DNA of 64,000 nucleotides, from assembly GCF_036924645.1 (NCBI RefSeq), contig NZ_JAZHRX010000001.1, positions 5,173,501 to 5,237,500 of the forward strand, given 5' to 3'. The notes below the pieces were generated by a model, which was given only the letters and a program-made list of their open reading frames with translations, did not search any database and was not told where the DNA came from. Made by a program: the position numbers and the translations under genes. Positions within the stretch are counted from its first letter, which is position 1. Each line of letters opens with the position of its first letter. Shown piece by piece: positions 1 to 8,652 of the stretch. The DNA comes from Bradyrhizobium sp. AZCC 2176 (GTDB taxonomy: Bacteria > Pseudomonadota > Alphaproteobacteria > Rhizobiales > Xanthobacteraceae).

Positions 1-431
1 TCGGTTTCGACACCCAGCGGCGAGGCGCCATCCACCACGCCGAGCACGCCTCGGCCGAGCTCCGTTTGTGCGACGATCACCTGTGTCGGGTTGGCCGTCG
101 CGCAATAGATGCGGCAGACCTCGGGCACCGCGCGCACCGCAGCCAGTACGTTGACGGGAAAGAACCCGTCGCCCAGAAAGATCAGGAAAGTGTGGCCGGC
201 GCCGATGGCCAATGCGTTGTCGCGTGCGAGGGTAAGGGCGGGTTCGTCATTGCCCGACCAGCGCACCAGCCGCTTGCCAGAGGCCTCGCAGAAGGCCAGC
301 CCGAAGCGGATGCCCGGAACCGCGCCCACCAGCGCCTCGTGGAGGTCCTCCACGGTCTTGATGAAATGCGACTGGCCGAAGATGAAGTTGGCGTCGTCCG
401 GCTTGACGATGGGCACCACGGTGAGTTCCAT
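1..431 (-). CDS. Adenosine-specific kinase family protein (partial)
   Basis: Reading from the ATG at 431 towards the window start gives 143 uninterrupted codons beginning MELTVVPIVKPDDANFIFGQ. The rest reads as the adenosine-specific kinase family (PF04008), including the conserved GNDEPALTLARDNALAIGAG stretch and a hydrophobic FLIFLGDGFFPVNVL segment. Family members are about 160 residues, so only the last few residues lie outside the window. The family is a small cytosolic protein that binds adenosine or AMP in archaeal structures; its role in bacteria is poorly defined. The gene runs off the left edge, so its downstream context cannot be seen. Confidence 0.85.
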   Translation of the reverse strand, partial: MELTVVPIVKPDDANFIFGQSHFIKTVEDLHEALVGAVPGIRFGLAFCEASGKRLVRWSGNDEPALTLARDNALAIGAGHTFLIFLGDGFFPVNVLAAVRAVPEVCRIYCATANPTQVIVAQTELGRGVLGVVDGASPLGVET

Positions 432-767
432 GGCTGCGCTCCTGCAGGGTGAGCTACGCATTCCATGGTAGGCTGCCGGCAGATGATTGCAAGCCGCCAC
501 AGGCGGCTGATTTCGCTGCCACTTCCTCGTGGGGCTCGAATACCTGGACCGCTTCGCCGGCCGCGTTGATGGCGCGGAACATCACGGCGGCCCGCGGGGG
601 GCCATGGTCGCGGCAGCAAGTCCGCGAGCTTTCATTACCGGGAATGATGAGCGATAATCACCAGCGGGATGGAAGCGGTGCACGGAGATGGTGAGGGCCG
701 ATGCCAGAGCGGACACACAGTCGATACAGCGATATCGCCGTCCACCCAGAGCGAGAGGAGCCGACGG
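432..767. other. Intergenic region, no convincing gene
   Basis: This 336-base gap contains only short overlapping reading frames in several registers. One minus-strand frame ending near 454 reads as a 42-residue peptide from an ATG, but it has no clear ribosome binding site and no recognisable family. I see no hairpin terminator or repeat. Confidence 0.4.
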
Positions 768-974
768 CTAACGGTTAGCGAGCCATAGGATCAGGGAAAG
801 GATCACGCTGACCAGCAGCGATGTTGCGAGCGGGATATAAACGCGGAGGTTGTCGCGCTCGATGACAATGTCGCCGGGCAACCGGCCCAAGCCGATCTTG
901 TTGATCACTGGCCATAGCAGCCCAAGCGCAACGAGCGACAAGCCGAAGATGATGAGCAGACGCGAGATCGACAT
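768..974 (-). CDS. DUF2905 small membrane protein
   Basis: A 68-residue protein starting MSISRLLIIFGLSLVALGLL. It has two hydrophobic segments (about residues 5-22 and 48-66) separated by a conserved polar loop containing GRLPGDIVIERDN, the hallmark of the DUF2905 family, whose members are about 65-75 residues. The frame is open upstream to 1151, but the extra residues do not resemble the family, so the ATG at 974 is preferred. It is probably an inner-membrane protein with both termini on the same side. It is divergent from the SAM hydroxide adenosyltransferase gene. Function is unknown. Confidence 0.85.
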   Translation of the reverse strand: MSISRLLIIFGLSLVALGLLWPVINKIGLGRLPGDIVIERDNLRVYIPLATSLLVSVILSLILWLANR

Positions 975-1134
975 TGCGCCGAGCCTACGATCACGATGGG
1001 TGAGCCGACTGAGGGAGAGCAAGCGGGATTTGGCGTTTTGCGTGCTGCTGTGACCGCGTCCGTCGCACGGCTCGGATGGGTCAGTATAGCGTTTTCGAGC
1101 GAAGTGGACACACGCACTTGGGCAGGCCGACACC

Positions 1135-1863
1135 ATGATTGCACTGTTCACGGATTTTGGGTTGCACGGCCCGTATACGGGTCAGATGAAGGCGGTGCTG
1201 CACCAGATGGCGCCGGGTATACCCATTATCGACCTCTTCGCCGATGCGCCAGTCGGCAATCCCAAGGCATCGGCGTATCTGTTGGCGGCCTATGCTGCAT
1301 GGTTTCCGGTGCGAGCCGTCTTTCTCTGCGTTGTCGATCCCGGCGTCGGCGGGACGCGGCCATCCATTTTTCTCGAGGCCGACGGCCGCTGGTATATCGG
1401 CCCCGGCAACGGCTTGTTTGAGTTGATCCAGCGCAGAGCTCAAGAGACGCGCAGCTGGGACATCGACTGGAAGCCGAAGCATCTCTCGGCCAGCTTTCAC
1501 GGGCGCGACCTCTTCGCCCCAGTGGCAGCTATGCTGGCGCGCGGTGATCCGCCCCCCGGCCGGCCACGTCACGATGGCGCAGATCGCAGGGAAGACTGGC
1601 CGGATGACCTCTGCGAGATCGTTTACGTCGATCACTACGGCAATGCGATGACCGGGCTGAGGGCGGCTATGCTGCCGCCCGGCGCCAGGCTCACCGCGGT
1701 GGGTCGGGTTCTGGACCGCGCGAGAACCTTCAGTGATCTGCCGCCAGGCGCGGCTTTCTGGTATGAGAACTCCAACGGGCTTGCCGAAATTGCCGTCAAT
1801 CAGGGGCGGGCGGACCGCGATCTCGGTCTTGCCATCGGCAGTCCGGTCGAGTTTGTCGCATGA
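1135..1863 (+). CDS. S-adenosyl-L-methionine hydroxide adenosyltransferase (DUF62 family)
   Basis: A 242-residue protein with the DUF62/SAM_adeno_trans signature. The N-terminal TDFGLHGPYTGQMKAVL carries the conserved active-site Asp, VVDPGVGGTRP follows in the middle, and YVDHYGNAMT marks the start of the C-terminal domain. Characterised members hydrolyse SAM to adenosine and methionine with water or hydroxide as nucleophile, and are related to fluorinase and chlorinase. The halogenase-specific loop insertion is not evident and the length fits the hydrolase branch. It appears to be transcribed alone, divergent from the DUF2905 gene. A role in SAM turnover is likely but not shown by context. 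Confidence 0.88.
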   Translation: MIALFTDFGLHGPYTGQMKAVLHQMAPGIPIIDLFADAPVGNPKASAYLLAAYAAWFPVRAVFLCVVDPGVGGTRPSIFLEADGRWYIGPGNGLFELIQRRAQETRSWDIDWKPKHLSASFHGRDLFAPVAAMLARGDPPPGRPRHDGADRREDWPDDLCEIVYVDHYGNAMTGLRAAMLPPGARLTAVGRVLDRARTFSDLPPGAAFWYENSNGLAEIAVNQGRADRDLGLAIGSPVEFVA

Positions 1864-2528
1864 ACAAAGGTCTGCCGCTTTGACTCGAAGGCAACATTCG
1901 ACCAAACAGCGCCCTCATCCGCATCGGCCGAAGCCGCCGGAGCGCCGCCACAAGCCGCAGGCTAGCGCTAACAGGCGCCTTGCTGAGCAGACCCGCAAGA
2001 TCCTGCGCCAACACTACATGAGCAAATACCGGGTGCAGTGAAATCGCGAAGACTTAACTTTGAAGCAAGTCTCCGGCAGTTCTCAAGCTTGCCACGAACA
2101 GACATTCCGCGTGTGGCTTGACTGTGCGTGTGTCGCGAAGGTGGAAGTACTCCGCGACGTGGCTGCCGCGCGCGGACCGTGAAAGATGCAAGCTCCTTGA
2201 AATCGCCGGTGGCTGCGCGATAATCTGCTGCTGGACGGCGCGTCGCTCCGCAGTCTCCGCGAGGATGCCGGAGGCACCGGTACAGGCCTTAAATACCGTC
2301 AAGATCCGCTCGGCCAGGCCTCACGTCCCAAACCTCATGCGGCTGCTGCGCCTCAGCCCTGTCCGGATGCAAGGACTCATTGTGATGTTGCAGCTTGGCA
2401 CGCCGGCCGCAGCGTCGGCGGCCTCCGCTTGGTGACCGTCGCGGCTACCGACCACCAGACGGTCCCCGACACTTTAGGGCAAGCGGTGGATTTGAGAAGT
2501 CAGCCCATTGGTCGAGGGAGGATGTGCT
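1864..2528. other. Intergenic region with no recognisable gene
   Basis: About 665 bases separate the SAM hydrolase-like gene from the amidase. A plus-strand frame ending at 2041 encodes a very basic tail (ending LRQHYMSKYRVQ) that continues an out-of-phase frame of the upstream gene and resembles nothing I know. From 2054 to 2435 only overlapping frames on both strands are seen. The last 20 bases carry the amidase ribosome binding site (GGAGG, 8 bases before its ATG). Confidence 0.4.
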
Positions 2529-4175
2529 ATGAGAGCCTCGCCAGACTATTCGCGTCGTCGCTTCCTTCATGCCGGCGCAGCAGCAACCGTTGTCGCTGCG
2601 GCGACAACGCCCGTTCGTGCGGCCGCTCAGGCGGGTACGCAGCCGCCACCCTCGACCGCGACGGCGCCGCGGATTCTGCGCAAGCCACCGCTGCCTGAAT
2701 TGGAGCGCATCGCCAAATCCTACAACTTGGCTCTCAGCCGCGACGATCTGACGTCGTTTCGCAACCTCATGGACGGCGTGCTGGCGTCGTACCGTCGCCT
2801 CGACCAGTTCGCGGAGCCGACATTGGCGGTGAAGTACCCGCGGGACGCGGGGTTCCGTCCACCCGCCTCGGACAATCGGCTCAACGCTTGGTACTGGAGG
2901 TGCTCGATCAAGGGCGCAGCTTCGGGGCCTCTCGCGGGCAAGAAAATCGCCATCAAAGACAATGTGTGCGTCGCCGGCATCCCGATGATGAACGGTTCCA
3001 ATGTGCTGGAGGGCTACGTCCCCGACGTGGACGCGACCATTGTGACCCGCATCCTCGATGCCGGTGGGGAGATCGTCGGCAAGGCCGTGTGCGAGCATCT
3101 TTGCTTCTCGGGCGGTAGCCATACCTCCGACACTGGGCCCGTGCTCAATCCTCACGATCCGAAGCGATCTGCCGGAGGCTCCTCCAGCGGCAGCGCGGCG
3201 CTCGTCGTCGCCGGCGAGTGCGACATGGCCATCGGGGGCGACCAGGGAGGGTCGATCCGAATTCCCAGCTCTTTCTGCGGAGCGGTTGGCCACAAGCCCA
3301 CGCACGGGCTTGTGCCATACACAGGTGTTTTCCCGATTGAATTAACACTTGATCATACCGGGCCCATTGCCCGTACCGCCGGCGATGCCGCCCGGCTTCT
3401 CGAGGTGCTCGCCGGGGCCGACGGCCTCGACCCGCGCCAACCGGCGGGACTGCGTATGGAAGCCTATACCAAGCAACTCACCGGCGACGCCCGCGGCCTG
3501 CGGATCGGGATCCTTAAGGAAGGGTTTGGCTGGCCCAATTCCGAGCCCGATGTCGACGCCATGGTGCGCGAGGCGGCGCAGCGCTTGACGCGAGCGGGGG
3601 GAACCGTGATCGAGGTATCGATCCCCCTCCACCGCGACGGAATCCATATCTGGAATGCTATCGCCGTCGAGGGCGCCACGGCGCTGATGGTCGCGGGCAA
3701 CAGCATGGGGACCAACTGGAAAGGGCACTACACGACTTCGCTGCTGGACTTCTACGGCCGGAGCCGGCGGGTGCGCGCCAACGACCTTTCGGAGACCGTC
3801 AAGCTCGTTGTCCTGCTCGGCCAGTACATGCAGGACAATTACCAGGGCCGCTACTACGCGAAGGCCCAAAACCTCGCGCGCGTGCTAAGCGCCGCCTACG
3901 ATGAGCAACTCAAAGGCGTCGATCTCCTGCTCATGCCGACGTTACCTTTGAAGGCCACGCTACTCCCACCGCCGGACGCGAGCCGCGAGGACTACGTTGC
4001 GCGGGCACTCGAGATGATTTCCAACACTTGCCCGTTCGACGTCACTGGCCATCCTGCCGTCTCGGTTCCGGCAGGCGTGTCGGCAGGGCTCCCTGTTGGC
4101 ATGATGCTGGTCGGACGCCATTGGGAGGACGGCACGGTGTTGCGTGCGGCTGACGCGTTCCAGATCGTCGGGTAG
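2529..4175 (+). CDS. Tat-exported amidase (amidase signature family)
   Basis: A 548-residue amidase-signature hydrolase that cleaves carboxamides to acid and ammonia. The N-terminus has a twin-arginine signal, SRRRFLHAGAA, so the enzyme is probably folded in the cytoplasm and exported to the periplasm. The Lys-cisSer-Ser triad is visible: Lys in AIKDN (about residue 143), cis-Ser in GGSSSGSA (about 219) and nucleophilic Ser in GGDQGGSIRIP (about 242). Length suits the aryl-acylamidase/enantioselective amidase subgroup. The frame is open from 2508, but the ATG at 2529 has GGAGG 8 bases upstream and starts the Tat signal, so it is chosen. No nitrile hydratase gene lies beside it; the substrate is unknown. 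Confidence 0.88.
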   Translation: MRASPDYSRRRFLHAGAAATVVAAATTPVRAAAQAGTQPPPSTATAPRILRKPPLPELERIAKSYNLALSRDDLTSFRNLMDGVLASYRRLDQFAEPTLAVKYPRDAGFRPPASDNRLNAWYWRCSIKGAASGPLAGKKIAIKDNVCVAGIPMMNGSNVLEGYVPDVDATIVTRILDAGGEIVGKAVCEHLCFSGGSHTSDTGPVLNPHDPKRSAGGSSSGSAALVVAGECDMAIGGDQGGSIRIPSSFCGAVGHKPTHGLVPYTGVFPIELTLDHTGPIARTAGDAARLLEVLAGADGLDPRQPAGLRMEAYTKQLTGDARGLRIGILKEGFGWPNSEPDVDAMVREAAQRLTRAGGTVIEVSIPLHRDGIHIWNAIAVEGATALMVAGNSMGTNWKGHYTTSLLDFYGRSRRVRANDLSETVKLVVLLGQYMQDNYQGRYYAKAQNLARVLSAAYDEQLKGVDLLLMPTLPLKATLLPPPDASREDYVARALEMISNTCPFDVTGHPAVSVPAGVSAGLPVGMMLVGRHWEDGTVLRAADAFQIVG

Positions 4176-4338
4176 ACGGCAGCAGCGAATTGCCGGCTAA
4201 CGGCAGCGCCGGGGTCCAAGGTTCGGAAACAGGATGCCCGCGAGCCGGCGAGCGACGCGGCTGCCCTGACATCGATGCCGGGCTCGCCTGCCGACGTGGA
4301 GTCGGGGTCTCGTGCCGGGATCATGCGGAGGTCAGGTC

Positions 4339-4693
4339 ATGGAGGTCGAACGTACTACATTCGGCACCATCACAATTGACGGGAAGATCTGAACACGACG
4401 TGATCGTTCGTCTGTCCGGCGAAGTGGCAAGGCGGAAGAAGAAGCTATCGAAGAAGTACTACGGCATCTCGCATGTCCTCTCGAAGGACGAAGCGAAGTT
4501 CGTCTTTGAGGACGGATGCGAGCAGCTAATTCCTGGCTCGGGCCAGATGGGCAACGTGCATCTATCGCCGCAAGCTGAGGCGTACTTTGCGAAAAAGGGT
4601 TGCGCGGTCCTGTTTCAGCCGACGCCTGAGGCATCCATACGTTCAACAACTCCTGCGCGAAGAAAGATTGGCCTTTTTCACGTTAGCTCCTGA
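4339..4693 (+). pseudogene. Mth938-like (DUF498) protein, frameshifted
   Basis: An ATG at 4339, preceded by GGAGGTCAGG, opens a frame MEVERTTFGTITIDGKI that stops at once. In another frame the protein continues as EHDVIVRLSGEVARRKKKLS, then FEDGCEQLIPGSGQMGNVHL, which reads as the Mth938/DUF498 fold family. A loss of two bases near 4392 explains the break. Near 4630-4665 a second, compensated pair of shifts scrambles about 12 residues before the family-typical ending RKIGLFHVSS. The gene would encode about 118 residues if repaired. Two separate lesions argue for a decayed gene rather than a sequencing error. The assignment rests on remembered family sequence. Confidence 0.7.
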
Positions 4694-4945
4694 ATCGGTG
4701 AACTGCATACTCGAAGACCTGCTACTGCAAGTAGCGCGAAGCTACGCCATCGTCGGTCGCCCGCTTTTTCATTTATACCAACTGATGCCCGCGAACGGCT
4801 TCGGTCGGTCAAGCCGGGACTTGTAGGACTTTCGATCCGCTGTAATGTAAGGGATGCATGCGGAATCCGTATGGCTGCTTCCCGAAGGGCGCAGCGCACA
4901 ATAAGCAGGCGCGAACCAACGTGCCGGTTTTAGATAGAGACCGAC

Positions 4946-6916
4946 ATGGCCGTTGGCGGATCGTTTGACACGTTCCCCAAGCTGCTGGCGCGAAATGCCG
5001 CGCGGTTTAGCAGCCGTCCTGCGTTTCGGCACAAGGATCTCGGCATCTGGCAGACGTGGACCTGGGCCCAAGTCGCAGAGATCGTGCGCGCTTACGCTGC
5101 GGGCTTGCATCGGCTTGGACTGCAGCCGGGAGACACGATCGCCATCGTTGGTTCCAACCGGCCGAAGCTCTATTGGACGCTGATGGCAGCGCAGGTGCTG
5201 CGCGCGATTCCGGTTCCGGTTTATTCGGATGCAGTGGCTGACGAGCTTGCTTATGTCCTCGCTCACGCTGACGTGAGGTTTGTTGCGGCGCAAGATCAAG
5301 AGCAGGTCGACAAGGTCTTTTCTGTATCCGACCGGGTGCCGCATCTCCACAAGGTCGTCTATGACGAGCCGCGTGGCCTCGATGACTACGATCACGACCG
5401 GTTGATCGGAATCCGCGATGTCATCGAAGATGGCCGAACCGCGCTTGCGGCCAGCGCGGCGCTCGGCAGGCAGATCGATGAGTTCATTCGGCAGGGTGAA
5501 GGTTCTGACATCTCGATCATCCTCTACACCTCGGGAACGACCGGCGCGTCGAAGGGCGTCATGCTGTCGGCGCGAGGCTGCATCGACGCTGCGACTGACA
5601 CCGTCAGGTTTGACAGCCTGACCGACAAGGACGTGGCGCTCGCCTACCTGCCGCTCGCCTGGGTTGGTGATCATTACCTCAACTATGCACAGGGCATTGT
5701 CGCCGGATTCTGCATGGCGTGTCCCGAGAGCAGTGAGACGATCGAACAGGATCGGCGCGAGATCGGACCAACCTTCTATTTCGCCCCGCCGCGTGGATTC
5801 GAGGCCATGCTGACGCGGGTGATGATCCGCATGGAGGACGCTGCAGCCATTAAGCGGCGCATGTTCAACTACTTCCTTGGCATTGCGCGGCGGTATGGCG
5901 AGTCGATTTTGACCGGAAAGTCGGTGCCGCTGTCTGGCCGGCTGCTCTATGCGGTCGGGCGTTTGATGGTCTACGAGCCCCTCAAGAACGTTCTTGGCCT
6001 GTCTCGCGTGCGCGTCGCCTACACTGCAGGCGAGGCCATCGGTCCGGATCTGTTCGCGTTCTACCGCTCGATCGGATTAAACCTGAAGCAATTGTACGGC
6101 CAGACCGAAGCGTTCCTTTACGTTACCTGCCAGCCGGACGGTGAGATCTACTCCGATACGGTCGGCCCGGCTGCACCGAACGTCGACATCCGCATTGCGG
6201 AAACAGGCGAAGTGCAGTTTCACTCGCCGGGCATGTTCGTTGGATACTTCAAGGATCAGGCAAAGACCGCGGAGGCCATGACGTCCGACGGCTACGTCAA
6301 GACCGGCGACGCCGGTTTCTTCGACGAGAAGACCGGGCACCTGAAGATCATCGATCGCGCAAAGGATGTTGGTCGGCTGGCTGGCGGCACGATGTTTGCG
6401 CCGAAGTATCTTGAGAACAAGTTGAAGTTTTTTCCCAACATCAAGGAAGCGGTCGTTTATGGCGACTCCAGGGATTTCGTTTGCGCCTTCCTTAATATCG
6501 ACCCGGTCGCTGTGGCGAACTGGGCCGAACGCAACAACATCGCATACGGTTCCTATCAGGAGCTGGCGGGGCATCCGCTGGTCTACGACATGGTGGCGAA
6601 AGATGTTGCCGAGGTGAACCGCTCCCTCGCGGAGGGAAAGGTGCTGGCGGGTGCGCAGATTCGTCGCTTTCTCATTCTGCATAAGGAACTCGACGCAGAC
6701 GATGGCGAATTGACCCGCACGCAGAAGGTTCGCCGCGGGTTCATCGCCGAGCGATATGCGCCACTTGTCACGGCGCTCTACGACGGTTCGCATGAAGCCG
6801 ACATTTCCACCGAGGTCACTTTTGAGGACGGCCGCAAAGGCGTGATCGCGGCACGGGTCAGGATCCGCGACGTGGAAACAATTGGTGCGGCGGAACCTTT
6901 GGGGAGAGCCGCATGA
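4946..6916 (+). CDS. AMP-dependent acyl-CoA synthetase (long-chain type) of an ABC import operon
   Basis: A 656-residue adenylate-forming ligase that should activate a carboxylic acid with ATP and CoA. The AMP-binding P-loop ILYTSGTTGASKGVML is near residue 193, VRVAYTAGEAIG and LYGQTEAF form the adenine-binding core, and YVKTGDAGFFDE precedes the mobile C-terminal domain. This long form resembles FadD15-like ligases placed at the head of branched-chain-type ABC operons in Rhizobiales. Its stop overlaps the next ATG by four bases (ATGA), showing tight coupling to the transporter. The imported compound is therefore probably an organic acid that is thioesterified on entry. The exact substrate cannot be read from the sequence. 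Confidence 0.88.
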   Translation: MAVGGSFDTFPKLLARNAARFSSRPAFRHKDLGIWQTWTWAQVAEIVRAYAAGLHRLGLQPGDTIAIVGSNRPKLYWTLMAAQVLRAIPVPVYSDAVADELAYVLAHADVRFVAAQDQEQVDKVFSVSDRVPHLHKVVYDEPRGLDDYDHDRLIGIRDVIEDGRTALAASAALGRQIDEFIRQGEGSDISIILYTSGTTGASKGVMLSARGCIDAATDTVRFDSLTDKDVALAYLPLAWVGDHYLNYAQGIVAGFCMACPESSETIEQDRREIGPTFYFAPPRGFEAMLTRVMIRMEDAAAIKRRMFNYFLGIARRYGESILTGKSVPLSGRLLYAVGRLMVYEPLKNVLGLSRVRVAYTAGEAIGPDLFAFYRSIGLNLKQLYGQTEAFLYVTCQPDGEIYSDTVGPAAPNVDIRIAETGEVQFHSPGMFVGYFKDQAKTAEAMTSDGYVKTGDAGFFDEKTGHLKIIDRAKDVGRLAGGTMFAPKYLENKLKFFPNIKEAVVYGDSRDFVCAFLNIDPVAVANWAERNNIAYGSYQELAGHPLVYDMVAKDVAEVNRSLAEGKVLAGAQIRRFLILHKELDADDGELTRTQKVRRGFIAERYAPLVTALYDGSHEADISTEVTFEDGRKGVIAARVRIRDVETIGAAEPLGRAA

Positions 6917-7698
6917 GAATGCCGGACACGAGCGAAGTCCTGCTTCAGGTCGAGGGCGTGTCGCTGGCGTTTGGCGGCGTGAAAGCGCTGAGGGACGTTT
7001 CGTTTGACATCAGGAAAGGTGAAATTCGCGCCATCATCGGACCGAACGGCGCCGGGAAGACTTCGATGCTCAACGTCGTCAACGGCTTTTATCATCCCAA
7101 TCGCGGCGTCATCACCTTCAAGGGAAGGACCCGCGCCGAGATGCAGCCGTTCGAGGCGTCCCGGGGCGGTATCGCGCGCACCTTTCAGAACGTCGCACTG
7201 TTCAAGGGAATGAGCGCGCTCGACAATATTATGGCTGGCCGCACATTGAAGATGCGCCGGGGACTTCTGTGGCAGATGCTGCGCTACGGCCCTGCGCTGG
7301 CGGAGGAGATCGAGCATCGGCACCGGGTCGAGGAGATCATTGATTTTCTGGAGATTGAGGCGATCCGCAAGGTGCCGGTTGCGCGTTTGCCATACGGCCT
7401 GCAGAAACGCGTCGAACTCGGCCGCGCCCTTGCGATGGAGCCGGATCTTCTTCTCCTCGACGAGCCGATGGCAGGCATGAACCTCGAGGAGAAGGAGGAC
7501 ATGTCGCGCTTCATCATCGACGTCAACAATCATTACGGCACGACCATTGCGCTGATCGAGCACGACATGGCTGTGGTGATGGATCTCTCCCATCGCGTGG
7601 CGGTGCTCGATCACGGCGTGAAGATCGCCGACGGCACGCCGGATGAGGTCAAGGAGAATAAGGGCGTCATCGACGCCTATCTCGGCGTCGCGCACTAG
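6913..7698 (+). CDS. Branched-chain/HAAT-type ABC transporter ATP-binding protein (LivG-like)
   Basis: A 261-residue ATPase. Walker A is GPNGAGKTS near residue 44, the signature reads LPYGLQKRVELGRAL, Walker B is LLLLDEPMAGM, and the H-loop follows in IEHDMAVVMD. The C-terminus matches the longer LivG type. It overlaps the ligase stop by four bases and is nine bases from the first permease gene, so it is part of the same operon. It would pair with the LivF-like ATPase encoded at 11286 to energise the permease pair. Confidence 0.92.
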   Translation: MRMPDTSEVLLQVEGVSLAFGGVKALRDVSFDIRKGEIRAIIGPNGAGKTSMLNVVNGFYHPNRGVITFKGRTRAEMQPFEASRGGIARTFQNVALFKGMSALDNIMAGRTLKMRRGLLWQMLRYGPALAEEIEHRHRVEEIIDFLEIEAIRKVPVARLPYGLQKRVELGRALAMEPDLLLLDEPMAGMNLEEKEDMSRFIIDVNNHYGTTIALIEHDMAVVMDLSHRVAVLDHGVKIADGTPDEVKENKGVIDAYLGVAH

Positions 7699-7707
7699 GA
7701 GCATTGC

Positions 7708-8637
7708 GTGATCGGGTTGGGTCAATTTCTCGAAGTGCTGATCGGTGGATTGATGTCCGGCGTGCTGTACTCGCTGGTCGCTCTCGGTTTCGTGTTGATC
7801 TTCAAAGCATCCGGCGTCTTTAACTTTGCGCAAGGCGCAATGGTGTTGCTCGCCGGGCTTGCGCTGGTTCGCTCGCTCGACCTGCTGGTGGCATGGGGTT
7901 TCCCGCTTTGGGCTGCGATCATCTTTGGCTTTGGCTTCGCTGCCGTGATCATGGCGATAACCGCCTGGCTGATCGAGCGGTTCGTGATCGGGCCGCTTGT
8001 CAACCAGGACGGCCTCACGCTGTTCATGTCCACCATCGGCGTAACATTCATCCTCGAGGGTGCGGCGCAGATGATCTTCGGTTCCGATGCTTACCCTTTG
8101 CGGCTATTTCCGACGGACGCCTGGTTCCTGTTTGAAAATCTCTTTCCCGGTGGAATTCTGGTCAACAAACTGGATGTCTGGGGCGGCTTTATCGCCGGCA
8201 TTCTGGTCGCGGGCCTCGCGATCTTCTTCGAGCGTACCAAGACTGGTCGCGCACTCAGGGCGGTTGCCGACGACCACCTGGCCGCGCAGTCGGTCGGGAT
8301 TCCAATCAGCTGGATCTGGTTCGTGGTCTGGCTTGCTGCCGGTCTCGTCGCGCTTGTTGCGGCGACCGTGTGGGGTACCAAACTGGGCGTACAGTTCTCC
8401 ATCACGTTTCTCGCGCTGAAGGCCTTGCCGGTTCTGATCATCGGAGGCCTTACCTCGGTTCCAGGGGCCATCGTCGGCGGGCTCATTGTGGGCGCGGGCG
8501 AGAAGATCGCCGAGGTGTTCCTGGGGGCTCATATTGGTGGCGGTATCGAATATTGGTTCGCCTATGTGCTGGCGTTGGCGGTGCTGCTCGTACGGCCGCA
8601 GGGGCTGTTCGGCGAGCGGATCATCGAACGCATCTGA
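7708..8637 (+). CDS. Branched-chain/HAAT-type ABC transporter permease (LivH-like)
   Basis: A 309-residue inner-membrane permease with about eight hydrophobic helices. LVALGFVLIFKASGVFNFAQ near the N-terminus is the signature of the LivH family. A GTG start at 7708 is used because the family start MIGLGQFLEVLIGGLMSGVL begins there, preceded by TAGGAG. It forms half of the translocation channel with the LivM-like permease encoded immediately downstream. Confidence 0.92.
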   Translation: MIGLGQFLEVLIGGLMSGVLYSLVALGFVLIFKASGVFNFAQGAMVLLAGLALVRSLDLLVAWGFPLWAAIIFGFGFAAVIMAITAWLIERFVIGPLVNQDGLTLFMSTIGVTFILEGAAQMIFGSDAYPLRLFPTDAWFLFENLFPGGILVNKLDVWGGFIAGILVAGLAIFFERTKTGRALRAVADDHLAAQSVGIPISWIWFVVWLAAGLVALVAATVWGTKLGVQFSITFLALKALPVLIIGGLTSVPGAIVGGLIVGAGEKIAEVFLGAHIGGGIEYWFAYVLALAVLLVRPQGLFGERIIERI

Positions 8638-8652
8638 GACGAGGAGTTCGTT

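Noticed and set aside
1081..1905. A 274-codon minus-strand frame
   Set aside because: It is antisense to the SAM hydroxide adenosyltransferase gene and starts and ends without translation signals.
4769..5674. A 301-codon minus-strand frame
   Set aside because: It is antisense to the first third of the acyl-CoA ligase gene, which has clear adenylate-forming motifs; no family is recognised in the antisense product.
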